Shown: piece after piece, positions 52,824-61,237 of the stretch
Numbering within the stretch: the stretch's first letter is position 1
Layout: each line of letters starts with the position of its first letter
Assembly: GCF_030122845.1 (NCBI RefSeq)
Contig: NZ_CP126084.1
Coordinates: 2,914,001-2,978,000, forward strand
Length of the DNA stretch: 64,000 nucleotides
Source: Paenibacillus woosongensis
GTDB taxonomy: Bacteria; Bacillota; Bacilli; Paenibacillales; Paenibacillaceae
Direction: 5' to 3'
The notes under the pieces: model-generated
Databases searched by the model: none
Told to the model about the DNA's origin: nothing
Seen by the model: the letters and a program-made list of their open reading frames with translations, nothing else
Translations under genes and position numbers: made by a program

Positions 52824-54344
52824 TCATTGCAGCCCGTAGATCGCTTTGTACTTCTGCTCCAAATATTCGGCCAAATAATCCGGATTCAAATCCTCGCCGG
52901 TCACGCGTTTAATGATTTCCGCCGGTTTTTGGCTTTTTCCATATTTGTAGATTTGCTCGGTCAGCCATTCCTTGATCGGGGCGAAGTTCCCTTCGGCGAT
53001 CAGCTCGTCGAAGTTTGGCAGCTGTTTGCGCATTGTATGGACGATTTGTGCCGCGTACATGTTGCCAAGCGCATAGGATGGGAAATAACCGAAGCTGCCG
53101 CCGGACCAATGCACATCCTGCAGCACGCCCAGGCTGTCGTTTGGCGGCGTAAGTCCAAGATAAGCCTGGTACTTCTCGTTCCACACCTTCGGCAGATCAT
53201 TGACCGACAAACCTTCATTGAACAGCTGCTTCTCGATTTCGTAACGGATAATGATATGCAGGTTGTAGGTCAGCTCATCCGCCTGGATGCGGATTAACGA
53301 GTTCTCGACCCGGTTGATCGCCTTATAAAATTCATCTACCGTAACGTCCTTGAGCTGCTCCGGAAAATGCTGCTGCAGGTCTCCGTAGTATCGCGCCCAG
53401 AACTCCCGGCTCCGGCCGATGAAGTTCTCCCATAGACGGGACTGGGATTCATGGATGCCCATGGACGCCCCTTCTCCAAGCGGGGTTCCCGCAAGACCAG
53501 AATCCACATTCTGCTCGTATAGAGCATGCCCGCCCTCATGCAGGGAGCTGAACAAGGCAAAGGTCACGTCATCCTGCATATAACTCGTCGTAATCCGGAC
53601 GTCTCCCTGATTTAAAGTAATCTCGAAAGGATGAACACTCTCGTCCACGCGACCGGCTTCGAAATCATAACCAATTTGCTCCAGCATGAACATGCCGAAT
53701 TTCTCCTGCTGGCCTTTATCAAATAATTGATTCATAAAGGAAGCTTGCGGCTGGCTGGATGCCTCGTTGATCGCTTTCACCAATGGCACTAGACGGTCCC
53801 TTAGCTGGCCGAACACTTGATCCAGCTTCTCTACCGTCAAATCCGGCTCATACAGATGGAGAAGTGTGTCATAGCGAGTCGCCTTTGGTCCCCAATAATC
53901 GATAAATTCACTCGTCTTCTCTACGATCTGCCCCAAATAAGGCTCGAACCCGGCGTAATCGCCTTTTTCCTTGAAATCCTCCCATAGCGTCTCCGCAAGA
54001 GCGGTAAGCTCGGTGTATTCCTGATATTTATGAGGCGGAATCTTCACGCTGCGCTCGTATTCCTCCTGGGTGACCGTAATGATCCGCTGTTTAATTTCAT
54101 CTAGCTGGCCGAATACAGCCGGGGAATTTAATTCTGCGAGCATTTTTCCCATTTCATCCGATGTCTGAAGCTTGAAAGCTTCCGTCATCAGCACGCCGAT
54201 CGCCTCGGAACGGCCCTGTGCCCCTTTCTTCGGCGCACCGGTGCGAAGATCCCAATGCATCAGTGCTACAGCTTCATGATAGCTTTTAATTTTGTGTAGT
54301 AGTGCTTGAAATTGTTCCCAAGTTGAAGCGGTTGTCTGATTCAT
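52824..54344 (-). CDS. M32 family carboxypeptidase (thermostable carboxypeptidase 1)
   Basis: Metal-dependent carboxypeptidase of 506 residues that removes C-terminal residues from peptides in the cytosol. The zinc motif HEGGH is in FSSLHEGGHALYEQN, and the third ligand is in MGIHESQSRLWENFI. Other family landmarks are MHWDLRTGAP near the N-terminus, IRIQADELTYNLHII, and VHWSGGSFGYFPSYALGNMYA. No signal peptide. Start ATG at 54344 behind GAGGTGG. Monocistronic by position. Confidence 0.94.
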   Translation of the reverse strand: MNQTTASTWEQFQALLHKIKSYHEAVALMHWDLRTGAPKKGAQGRSEAIGVLMTEAFKLQTSDEMGKMLAELNSPAVFGQLDEIKQRIITVTQEEYERSVKIPPHKYQEYTELTALAETLWEDFKEKGDYAGFEPYLGQIVEKTSEFIDYWGPKATRYDTLLHLYEPDLTVEKLDQVFGQLRDRLVPLVKAINEASSQPQASFMNQLFDKGQQEKFGMFMLEQIGYDFEAGRVDESVHPFEITLNQGDVRITTSYMQDDVTFALFSSLHEGGHALYEQNVDSGLAGTPLGEGASMGIHESQSRLWENFIGRSREFWARYYGDLQQHFPEQLKDVTVDEFYKAINRVENSLIRIQADELTYNLHIIIRYEIEKQLFNEGLSVNDLPKVWNEKYQAYLGLTPPNDSLGVLQDVHWSGGSFGYFPSYALGNMYAAQIVHTMRKQLPNFDELIAEGNFAPIKEWLTEQIYKYGKSQKPAEIIKRVTGEDLNPDYLAEYLEQKYKAIYGLQ

Positions 54345-54425
54345 ATGTTTCCCACCTCTATCCAGAAATTTAACTTCTCCTCTTGATGATACTTTTTACA
54401 AACCGTATAATCAAATTTTGAAACC

Positions 54426-54671
54426 ATGTTTTTTTGCGATGATTCCGATGCGAATGATCTCTTTAGTCGCGAGCCGGGTCCGCAAGATATCAAGGTGGAC
54501 TGCGATTCGTACCCCGTTTGGATCGACCAACAGCAAGCCGTTTTTTTTGAGGAGAAATTGCTCCTTCAGGGAGATGAAGCCAGCAAAACCTTCCGTTTAG
54601 AGGGCGCATCCCAGCTGTACAAAGCGGGTTTGCATCTTGTCGATCGTCGTCTGGAAGTAAGTCAGAAGTAA
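54426..54671 (+). CDS. Hypothetical 81-aa protein
   Basis: A frame beginning MFFCDDSDANDLFSREPG with sensible codon use up to its stop 27 bp before the carbonic anhydrase gene. The sequence (KVDCDSYPVWIDQQQAVFFE, then GASQLYKAGLHLVDRRLE) looks like a small soluble domain but belongs to no family I know. A TATAAT lies about 20 bp before the start, but there is no convincing ribosome site, so the start may be wrong or the message leaderless. An overlapping 60-codon frame is rejected as a shadow. Confidence 0.45.
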   Translation: MFFCDDSDANDLFSREPGPQDIKVDCDSYPVWIDQQQAVFFEEKLLLQGDEASKTFRLEGASQLYKAGLHLVDRRLEVSQK

Positions 54672-54698
54672 ATTAACAGCTATAAGGAGGTAACAACT

Positions 54699-55274
54699 AT
54701 GAGCCAAATCGAAACGATCATGGAGCATAACAAGAAATTCGTCCAGGACAAGGAATACGAAGCGTATATCACCGACAAGTTCCCGGACAAGAAAATCGCC
54801 ATCGTCACCTGCATGGATACACGACTAGTCGAGCTGCTCCCTAAAGCCATGAACCTGCGGAACGGCGATGCGAAAATTATTAAAAATGCCGGCGCTGTCA
54901 TTTCCCAGCCATTCGGATCTGTTATGCGGAGTCTGCTGGTCGCCATTTATGAGCTTCAAGCGGAGGAAGTGTTCATCGTCGGTCACACCGGCTGCGGCAT
55001 GGCTTCATTGAACTCGGAGCATATGATCGGCGAAATCAAGGAACGCGGAATTTCCGACGACGTGCTGAACACCCTGGAGAACTCCGGAATTAAGCTAAGA
55101 AAATGGCTGCGCGGCTTCAGCAACGAAAAAGAAGGCGTCACCCATACCGTCGGAATCGTGAAAAATCACCCGCTGCTGCCGCCAAACATCCCGGTTCACG
55201 GCCTGCTGATCGATTCCATGACTGGAGAGCTGGAGATCGTTGTTAGCGGAAGTGAAGAAACCAGCCATTCATAA
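54699..55274 (+). CDS. Beta-class carbonic anhydrase
   Basis: Interconverts CO2 and bicarbonate. 191 residues. The zinc ligands are the cysteine and aspartate in VTCMDTRLVELL and the histidine and cysteine in VGHTGCGMAS; KNAGAVIS lies between. The size and motifs fit the short beta-CA group of Bacillales. Start ATG at 54699 with AAGGAGGT nine bases upstream. A rho-independent terminator follows 55 bp after the stop. It is on the plus strand, in line with the small hypothetical gene before it, and may be co-transcribed with it. Confidence 0.9.
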   Translation: MSQIETIMEHNKKFVQDKEYEAYITDKFPDKKIAIVTCMDTRLVELLPKAMNLRNGDAKIIKNAGAVISQPFGSVMRSLLVAIYELQAEEVFIVGHTGCGMASLNSEHMIGEIKERGISDDVLNTLENSGIKLRKWLRGFSNEKEGVTHTVGIVKNHPLLPPNIPVHGLLIDSMTGELEIVVSGSEETSHS

Positions 55275-55327
55275 CCTACTATTCTTGTAACTACCGTGAA
55301 TAATTATTCTAATTATTGGATATTTAT

Positions 55328-55367
55328 AAATCAGCTGTTGGCCTCGCGCCGGCGGCTGATTTTTTTG
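55328..55367 (+). terminator. Carbonic anhydrase terminator
   Basis: AATCAGCTGTTGGC pairs with GCCGGCGGCTGATT, followed by a run of T residues. Confidence 0.85.
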
Positions 55368-55497
55368 TTGATCGCCTTAATGTGAAACGTATCACTTTGT
55401 TAAAAATCCTTCATAATGTGTTCATATTGCGTTCATTTAACCGTGCTATACTTTCCGTGAAGTTAGAACGAACTACTTTTAAAGGAGAGACTCCATC

Positions 55498-55893
55498 ATG
55501 AAAAAATTGTATTATACGTCCTTCTTCTACGCGATTCTCGGCCTGTTTGCCGGCATAGCCTATCGCGAAATCACCAAGCACAGCGACTTCACCGGGCAGA
55601 CCGTCCTCGTGGCCCTTCATACGCATATTTTGGTGCTGGGCTTCCTTTTCTTCACCATCGCCCTGATCCTGGCCAAGGTGTTCCAGGTGCATGAAGCGAA
55701 ATCCTTCGGGGCCTGGTATGTCGTGTATAACCTCGGGCTTATGATTACCATCGCCGCCATGGCTGTTCGCGGCATGCTGCAAATCAACGGCACCGACATC
55801 AGCTTCCTGCCGCACATCGCCGGACTCGGCCACACGATTCTGGCCGCAGGCATCATCTGGCTGCTGGTCCTGCTGCGGAAGAGAATTCAATAG
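55498..55893 (+). CDS. DUF2871 family membrane protein
   Basis: A 131-residue integral membrane protein with four helices: YTSFFYAILGLFAGIAY, VALHTHILVLGFLFFTIALIL, YVVYNLGLMITIAAMAV and HIAGLGHTILAAGIIWLLVLL. The histidines in LHTHIL and LPHIAGLGH are conserved in DUF2871 and might bind a metal or haem (inference). Function unknown. ATG at 55498 follows AAAGGAGAG. A TATACT-type -10 lies about 50 bp upstream. A strong terminator follows the stop. Confidence 0.82.
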   Translation: MKKLYYTSFFYAILGLFAGIAYREITKHSDFTGQTVLVALHTHILVLGFLFFTIALILAKVFQVHEAKSFGAWYVVYNLGLMITIAAMAVRGMLQINGTDISFLPHIAGLGHTILAAGIIWLLVLLRKRIQ

Positions 55894-55900
55894 ATTTGGA

Positions 55901-55938
55901 GCAAGCGGTTGCTGAGGTTAGCAGCCGCTTGTTTTTTA
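55901..55938 (+). terminator. Terminator after DUF2871 gene
   Basis: caagcggttgct pairs with agcagccgcttg, followed by TTTTTT. Confidence 0.85.
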
Positions 55939-55966
55939 TATGCAGCCTTGGGATAACAACCACTTT

Positions 55967-56245
55967 CTATGCTTGCTCCTTTACATTAAACACCTCGATC
56001 ATCATCAGTGCACCGATTTTAAAGCCATGGACAAATGACGCGGTGGAATGCATAGAGTAAGTCTTCCCATATAAATCGATGATACCTTCAATGAATCTAA
56101 AATCATTCTCCGAGAACCTCTTCCGGCATTCTTCCATGAGATTTGAGGTTTGCTTCGTAAGCTTGCGATATTCAGGATCTTGTGGATTTATGTACGCGTC
56201 TGGCTGCAATGATCCATTATAGATTTTTTCTATAATGTTATCCAT
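55967..56245 (-). CDS. DUF6809 family protein
   Basis: A 92-residue soluble protein: MDNIIEKIYNGSLQPDAYIN, then PEYRKLTKQTSNLMEECRKR and a C-terminal FVHGFKIGALMMIEVF. The helical layout and the FxHGFKxGAxMMxEV ending fit DUF6809, a common small family of Firmicutes without known function. Start ATG at 56245 with AAAGGATG upstream. It marks the left border of the AT-rich accessory island; the conserved genes to its left are GC-richer. Confidence 0.65.
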   Translation of the reverse strand: MDNIIEKIYNGSLQPDAYINPQDPEYRKLTKQTSNLMEECRKRFSENDFRFIEGIIDLYGKTYSMHSTASFVHGFKIGALMMIEVFNVKEQA

Positions 56246-57041
56246 TGACGTTACATCCTTTCACTGACAAATTGGTTGTTAAACATTAATTACATATTTT
56301 ACAACAACGAACCAGCATGCAGCCCGAAATATACGATATTCGTATAAAATAGAATTGATAATCTATAATGAACCATATAATATGCAGTCAAACTGATAAC
56401 AGATATTATTACCCTTCTAGAAGTGACAACTATTAACTGCTTTCTTAATGTTTTGACAAAAACTTAAATCTCGGCAAAAAATAACAGATCAATCATGGTG
56501 GTATATACCATATCGACCTGCTTTATTTAAGGGGATGCTAGTTACTTACGTAATGAATCCACGTTTGATTTAATTTTTTATTATTCTTCTGTTAAAAAGT
56601 CATCCATTCTCTCTCTGTCTTCTGCAATTTGTCGTGACATTTCAAAACCGTTCATAAATTCCCAAGCCTCAATAAAATTAGTAGATTAGAAATGCCATCG
56701 GGCAGTTTAAAGCATTATAAAAACAGTTCATTTGATAGATAATTTTAATGTAGCATCGACAACGGCGTTATCACTGTCCACTTACTCTCTTATTCTCAGG
56801 CTTATCGGTAATGCTCTGATCTGTTCTACATTTTTACATAGAATCTGTGGGCTTTAGCATTTTTTATTACTGCCTATACTGTTATATCATTTTCCCTCCC
56901 TTTTTTTGGCATAGAAAAAAAGACTCACTCCTCCTTAGAACTTCAAGTTGGAATAAGCCTTTGAAAGTTAATAAGCGTATTTATCAAATTGTTTAGTGTT
57001 TGATTTGTTGAGTAGCGCCTCGTTGTTAACATTCATGTAAT
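56246..57041. other. AT-rich region of gene scraps
   Basis: About 800 bp without an intact gene. It holds a composite gene remnant at 56581-56735 and, at 56914-56963, a hairpin-like stretch resembling the one after the SUKH pseudogene. The rest shows only short palindromes such as tggtatatacca. Confidence 0.6.
56581..56735 (-). pseudogene. Fused remnants of two immunity genes
   Basis: On the minus strand the left part ends a frame with FMNGFEMSRQIAEDRERMDD, similar in position and style to the SUKH C-terminus FMNGLCVTEES. The right part (cccaagcctcaataaaatta ... aaagcattataaaaacagt, about 56660-56735) is nearly identical to 61370-61440 inside the TPR-like gene. Two module ends have therefore been joined by recombination and no complete gene remains. 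Confidence 0.7.
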
Positions 57042-57596
57042 CTATAGTCGAGCTAAGTTAGGTCTATTAGTACTATAAATATTATATTCTTCTTTATGCC
57101 AAAATTCTTTAATTCCTATTTTTTTTAACAAATCCACTTCTTCCTTGTAAATAGGATACATTCCAACCAATTGGATTGTTTTATCAGGCAATTTAATTGA
57201 TGCATCGTCTTTTTCAAGAATTGAAGTTGCAAAGGTAAAAAATCCTGTCATCTCTGATTCCTTTGCTATTGGAGTATCCAAGGTAAATATGTCGCCATAA
57301 GAAAATCCCTTTATGCCTCTAAATTCAGCAGCAAAATAGGCAACGGCTAATCCCCAACTCTCGTCTTGCGTTTCAAGACTCAAAATTAGTTCTGGTTTAG
57401 CACTTTTCCATTCATCAAATTCACCTTCTGATAGGCCATATGTTACTACTGTTAACATACCTTCTTCAGGCAAATCATAGTAAAAAAATACATGCACTGG
57501 GGAACTTCCATCCGATGGATCTATTTTTTTTATTACGTCTTCTTCACCAAATAGTTCTTCAAGCTTACCAATATAAAGCTCAGCACTTGTCTTCAT
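57042..57596 (-). CDS. Suppressor-of-fused (Sufu) domain immunity protein
   Basis: A 184-residue soluble protein matching the Sufu-domain family used as immunity proteins in polymorphic toxin systems: VHVFFYYDLPEEGMLTVVTY, ELILSLETQDESWGLAVAYF, FSYGDIFTLDTPI and MTGFFTFATSIL. ATG at 57596 has AAGGGAAGG upstream. It directly follows the orphan GH-E nuclease tip (24 bp gap). Sufu proteins are often encoded next to such toxins, so it is probably the antidote to that tip (inference). It remains intact although the toxin tip is now headless. Confidence 0.8.
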   Translation of the reverse strand: MKTSAELYIGKLEELFGEEDVIKKIDPSDGSSPVHVFFYYDLPEEGMLTVVTYGLSEGEFDEWKSAKPELILSLETQDESWGLAVAYFAAEFRGIKGFSYGDIFTLDTPIAKESEMTGFFTFATSILEKDDASIKLPDKTIQLVGMYPIYKEEVDLLKKIGIKEFWHKEEYNIYSTNRPNLARL

Positions 57597-57619
57597 ATAC
57601 TACCTTCCCTTCATGCATC

Positions 57620-57862
57620 TTACGGTCCTTTATAATCATCTGAGTGATCTTCATCCTTGTGGCTCCGATTGGAACTTGGCTTTTCTGGCCGAAAATGATC
57701 AGGATTATTGTGCTCATCTAAAAATTGTTTTCTTGAAATTCCACGTTCTTGGGCACTTTTTCTATGTTTTCTAAATTCGAAGCCCGGTTTATGTCCCATA
57801 TCCCACGAATCTTTAGGATCAGGCGGAGACAAGATGCGCGCCGTTATATTATGAAAAAAAGC
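57620..57862 (-). pseudogene. Orphan GH-E nuclease toxin tip without start
   Basis: The open frame runs from a stop near 57863 to the TGA/TAA at 57620 and contains the last part of a GH-E (HNH/ENDO VII superfamily) nuclease: PPDPKDSWDMGHKPGFEFRK, GISRKQFLDEHNNP and EKPSSNRSHKDED. The conserved Gly-His and Glu are present, but only the C-terminal 70 residues remain. The first usable start would be TTG 57832 inside the domain, without a ribosome site. It is therefore read as a displaced toxin tip kept beside its immunity gene. Confidence 0.75.
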
Positions 57863-57900
57863 CTATTCTCACTAGATGTTCAAGTTAAGAATAAGCTTTG
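57853..57900 (-). terminator. Terminator-like hairpin after the SUKH pseudogene
   Basis: The minus strand reads AAAGCTTATTCT ... AGAATAGGCTTTTTTT. A related stretch occurs at 56914-56963 after the Sufu gene. Confidence 0.65.
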
Positions 57901-57949
57901 AAACTTTCTCTGATGAATTTCAATTCTGACTTATGGAATTTAACTCAAT

Positions 57950-58424
57950 TTACGATTCTTCTGTTACACATAATCCATTCATAAACTCAGTAAAACTTTT
58001 TGCAATTAAACTCATATTTTTGTATGAGGGCAAATAATCCTCTTCATCGATATCTTCCATATCTAAACTCCAATAATATATGTATCCCTTATCATCTCCT
58101 GAAACAGAAATACAAATTTTATTTTCAATAGGATCATCCCCTATAGAGAGTAAGTTGGACGGAATTATTTTACTTTCATTAAACTCCATATAATTTCCTT
58201 CTAAATTAGGTTCATTAGATTCCGACAAGGGGAAAAGTAACATTAATAATGATGTTTGCTTATCGTCCAGAGTTGAAAATCTTCTTATTACAGGTTTTCC
58301 ACCATTATACTTTAGAATAAAATTATTTATAATCTTCTGGTAATTCAATATTATATTTTCTCTCAAGTGCCTCAATTTCCTTAATTCCAATAGACTCAAA
58401 ACTATATTCAAATCTTATTTTCAA
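57950..58424 (-). pseudogene. Frameshifted SUKH (SMI1/KNR4) immunity gene
   Basis: TTG 58424, behind AAAGGAG, begins KIRFEYSFESIGIKEIEALE and reads into NIELPEDYK, where a TAA occurs. In the next frame the family continues with NNFILKYNGGKPVIRRFSTL through to FTEFMNGLCVTEES. One extra base (a T in aaataatttt near 58325) explains the break; removing it gives a continuous SUKH protein of about 157 residues. These proteins bind and neutralise toxin nucleases. An intact member lies directly upstream. Confidence 0.75.
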
Positions 58425-58449
58425 ACAAATCGCTCCTTTGCTATGTTTA

Positions 58450-58884
58450 TTAATCGTCGATAGAATAAAGTCGTTCCAGCAACTCAGAAAATGTGCTACA
58501 TATTTGATATATTGCTTTATCACCAACTTCTTCATGATCGAAAAAAATAATTGTTGGTATCCTTTTCCCCCTGTAATCAAAACAGATGAGATTTCCAAAA
58601 GGGTCGCGAGCAAAAGGGATTATTTCAGCTGGCAGTACATTTGACGATAAATCATAAACTTCCAATATACTCGCTTCATCATTTGTATGGCTTAATAAAC
58701 ATGAAAAAATAGCGTCTTTTTCCTCATTAATATCAAATAAATCTGGTTCTGGATATCCTCCATTGAATTGCGTAACGCATTCCTTATAGTCTTTAGGAAA
58801 TTCTACTCCAAGGTATTTTTCAACTTTCTGTATTTGCTCTTCGCTGGCTGGTCCATCAGATTCTAGCCATTCTACTCTTCTCAT
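58450..58884 (-). CDS. SUKH (SMI1/KNR4) family immunity protein
   Basis: A complete 144-residue SUKH protein: IQKVEKYLGVEFPKDYKECV, FNGGYPEPDLFDI, IIPFARDPFGNLICFDYRG, PTIIFFDHE and a C-terminal helix FSELLERLYSIDD. ATG at 58884 with GGAG upstream. The family are typical immunity partners of polymorphic and CDI-type toxins. It lies 26 bp before the frameshifted SUKH gene and is only distantly similar to it, so they would have protected against different toxins. Confidence 0.85.
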   Translation of the reverse strand: MRRVEWLESDGPASEEQIQKVEKYLGVEFPKDYKECVTQFNGGYPEPDLFDINEEKDAIFSCLLSHTNDEASILEVYDLSSNVLPAEIIPFARDPFGNLICFDYRGKRIPTIIFFDHEEVGDKAIYQICSTFSELLERLYSIDD

Positions 58885-59071
58885 TTTATCAACTCCGAAA
58901 TTACGAGTAGTTCAATATTGAACCTTTCTCAAAGGTCTCGATTTTTGTGTCGGCGGCTCAAAACTATATTTAAGGAAATTAGGCTTCAGTGATTAAAATC
59001 TTCCAAATTTCCCCTATGTACTTCATCGGATATTCTGTTATATCTCATAAGTTAGGTTGGAAATCCAAAAT

Positions 59072-59098
59072 AAAAACGGCCATCCCTTGATGACCGCC
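59072..59098 (-). terminator. Terminator after the pentapeptide-repeat gene
   Basis: The minus strand reads GGCGGTCATC-aagg-GATGGCCG then TTTTTATTTT. Confidence 0.75.
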
Positions 59099-59112
59099 CG
59101 AATGAATGCCAT

Positions 59113-59826
59113 TCATATCTCTCTTAAAATAATTTCCTTAACACCATTATCAAATTTAGCTCCTTCTATGTTAGCGCCCTTCCAAATAACACCACTCAGG
59201 TCTGCATTAGTGAAGTCAGCTTCTTGAAAATTACCATTAGTTAAATTTGCTCCTGACAAGTTTGCATCAGTAAAATTCGCTTTCATAGCTTGAACATCAG
59301 ATAGGTCAGCATCAATAAAGTCAGATCCTGAAAAGTCTCCTTCTAAGAGATTTGCACCATTAAAGATAGCTTTATCAAAGAACGCCTCTACTGCACTTAT
59401 GCCGGTTAAATTCGCATTCCGAAATGTAGCCTCAATAAGAGTCGTTCCTGATAGATTACCATAAGAAAATTCGACCTCATCAAAGCAAGTTTCTATACAA
59501 GTACTAATCCGGATCTCTGCATGCTTCATCTGTGCTTTACGAAGATTCGCCTCACTAAAGACACAGTCCGCAATATCCGCTTCTTCTAAATTACAGCTTT
59601 CAAGATTGGCCTTATCAAATTCACAATCGCGAAATGAAACATTTAACAAAGCTGCCGCTCTGAGATTTGTACTATGAGCCATGATGCAATCTGCTCTTAA
59701 GCCTGACAAATCAGAAAAGGAAAGATCTAAACCATGTATTTCTAGGTGGTCCAGTAGTTCATCCTCCAAGAGGGCTTGATTAATAACTTGTAGGATTTCA
59801 GTGACTTTTTGAGGTTGTTCATGCAT
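59113..59826 (-). CDS. Pentapeptide-repeat protein
   Basis: A 237-residue protein. After a helical N-terminus of about 45 residues it consists almost entirely of A(D/N)LxX pentapeptides, for example DLSFSDLSGL, ANLESCNLEEADI, NLTGISAVEAFF and ANFTDANLSGANLTN. Together these form a right-handed quadrilateral beta helix. Such folds can mimic DNA or block nuclease and gyrase toxins, and they occur among immunity genes in polymorphic toxin loci. ATG at 59826 with GGAG about ten bases upstream. Its place in the immunity array supports that role (inference). Confidence 0.8.
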   Translation of the reverse strand: MHEQPQKVTEILQVINQALLEDELLDHLEIHGLDLSFSDLSGLRADCIMAHSTNLRAAALLNVSFRDCEFDKANLESCNLEEADIADCVFSEANLRKAQMKHAEIRISTCIETCFDEVEFSYGNLSGTTLIEATFRNANLTGISAVEAFFDKAIFNGANLLEGDFSGSDFIDADLSDVQAMKANFTDANLSGANLTNGNFQEADFTNADLSGVIWKGANIEGAKFDNGVKEIILREI

Positions 59827-59853
59827 TTTAAAACAACTCCATTTTAGCTATTT

Positions 59854-60642
59854 TTATTTCTTCAAATAATTTTTCCAAACTTCATTTGGACTAAATAATA
59901 CGCCTCTCTTATCATCTCTAAATTGAGGTATGGCCATCACATTTGATGTCTCCAAGTAATCCATAACACGCGACCAGATTAATATCAGCTCATTTAACTC
60001 TAATTCCCAAGGTTTTTCGCTAAGATCAATCCGGATCCCCCCCCATTCTAATTCAGTGACTACCGCAGGGGTATTCATTAAAAAATCCCGACCAAACATT
60101 TCTAACACATAACCACCAAAGTATGTTCGCATTCCAACACCTAATGGTCCGTTCGGAAGAAATTCGACGGGTACTGGTAAGGTTGCTAAACTCATCCATC
60201 TAAGAAGACGCTGTTCGTCAGTTTCCCATGGAATAGTTGGAGGCCAAAATATATGTGTAATTCCATAGCTTGGTTCCGAAATTGCGGCGATCTCATTTGA
60301 CAAATCAAAAAATGTAGGCCAAAATTTGCTTGACATCGATTTATGAACCTCGAGGTCAAACATAGATCTAACATTTAGATCAAGATCAAATTGAGCAGTA
60401 TATTTTACAGCATTATTCCTGTGCAAATAGACCTCTGATGTCTTGTTATTCATAACTTTTTCTAAAATTTCAGACCGGTTATAATCTATTTTTGTTACTT
60501 CTGAGTCCCCCCATTGGGTAGGCACAAATTTATCATATTTATCAAAAACATTTAATAATTGATCCATTACCATTGCTTTATCCTTGGTAACCGAAGGATA
60601 CATAATTGTATAAAATAAATATGGCTTTATCTTTTCTGCCAA
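59854..60642 (-). CDS. Putative immunity protein of unknown family
   Basis: About 262 residues, soluble, AT-rich codon use. TTG at 60642 (read as MAEKIKPYLFYTIMYPS) has GGGAGGGAG seven bases upstream; the ATG 39 bases earlier has none. Conspicuous stretches are HIFWPPTIPWETDEQRLLRW and GVGMRTYFGGYVLEMFGRDF. I recall similar proteins among immunity genes of Imm52 type, but I would not insist on that name. It lies 27 bp before the pentapeptide-repeat gene within the array. Confidence 0.6.
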   Translation of the reverse strand: MAEKIKPYLFYTIMYPSVTKDKAMVMDQLLNVFDKYDKFVPTQWGDSEVTKIDYNRSEILEKVMNNKTSEVYLHRNNAVKYTAQFDLDLNVRSMFDLEVHKSMSSKFWPTFFDLSNEIAAISEPSYGITHIFWPPTIPWETDEQRLLRWMSLATLPVPVEFLPNGPLGVGMRTYFGGYVLEMFGRDFLMNTPAVVTELEWGGIRIDLSEKPWELELNELILIWSRVMDYLETSNVMAIPQFRDDKRGVLFSPNEVWKNYLKK

Positions 60643-60744
60643 TGTTCTCCCTCCCTTTTGAGGATAGTTAATTATCATCAAAATCTATGTAATCATTTTC
60701 CTCTGTTAATTAAAACCTGTTAGTATATCTCGCCCCTTTGTAAC

Positions 60745-60783
60745 TAATAAAGCCACAGCAAGTGTTCTACTCAACTGTGGCCA
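60745..60783 (-). terminator. Terminator after the smaller TPR-like gene
   Basis: The minus strand reads GCCACAG...CTGTGGC followed by TTTATTAG, just downstream of the gene ending at 60808. Confidence 0.65.
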
Positions 60784-60807
60784 ATTTCATAAATTTAGTG
60801 TGCAAAC

Positions 60808-61224
60808 TTAACTTTTAAAAAACTTCAAATATTTTGTATCCTCATCCTCAAAGCATCTTCCCTCGGATTTATTGTTTGCAACGTAGAATAACTCTTTAGC
60901 CATTACTAAATCATCGGTTTCGTATGAAACCTTACCAGCTATAAATTCTCTTTCTCCACTATCTTCACGTTCAAGGTCACAAATAAATAACATACTAATC
61001 CATTTTGCCCCCATTTCGGCCTTATTCATAAATAAATAGGTTTCAATAATATATTTAACAATATGGTAGCTGTCATCGTAAGTAACTTTTGGAATAGGGA
61101 GTTTTTCCCAAGCCTCCTCAAGTAATTTTATAGAGTCTTCATAATTAGCTAAATCATATTCCTGATTACTAACTTCGATCAGTTTCTCTATTTCCTCTTT
61201 TAATGGTGAGTTAAGCAATACCAT
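60808..61224 (-). CDS. TPR-like helical protein, probable immunity protein (paralogue A)
   Basis: A 138-residue all-helical protein: VSNQEYDLANYEDSIKLLEE, then LPIPKVTYDDSYHIVKYIIE, and a C-terminal DEDTKYLKFFKS. The helix-turn-helix spacing is that of tetratricopeptide repeats. It shares layout and ending with the next gene upstream (EEDEKYFNLIKDMI), so the two are ancient paralogues. ATG at 61224 with AAGGAGG upstream and a 13 bp gap after its neighbour. Small TPR proteins of this type are common in immunity arrays. Confidence 0.65.
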   Translation of the reverse strand: MVLLNSPLKEEIEKLIEVSNQEYDLANYEDSIKLLEEAWEKLPIPKVTYDDSYHIVKYIIETYLFMNKAEMGAKWISMLFICDLEREDSGEREFIAGKVSYETDDLVMAKELFYVANNKSEGRCFEDEDTKYLKFFKS

Positions 61225-61237
61225 GTTTATTTCCTCC

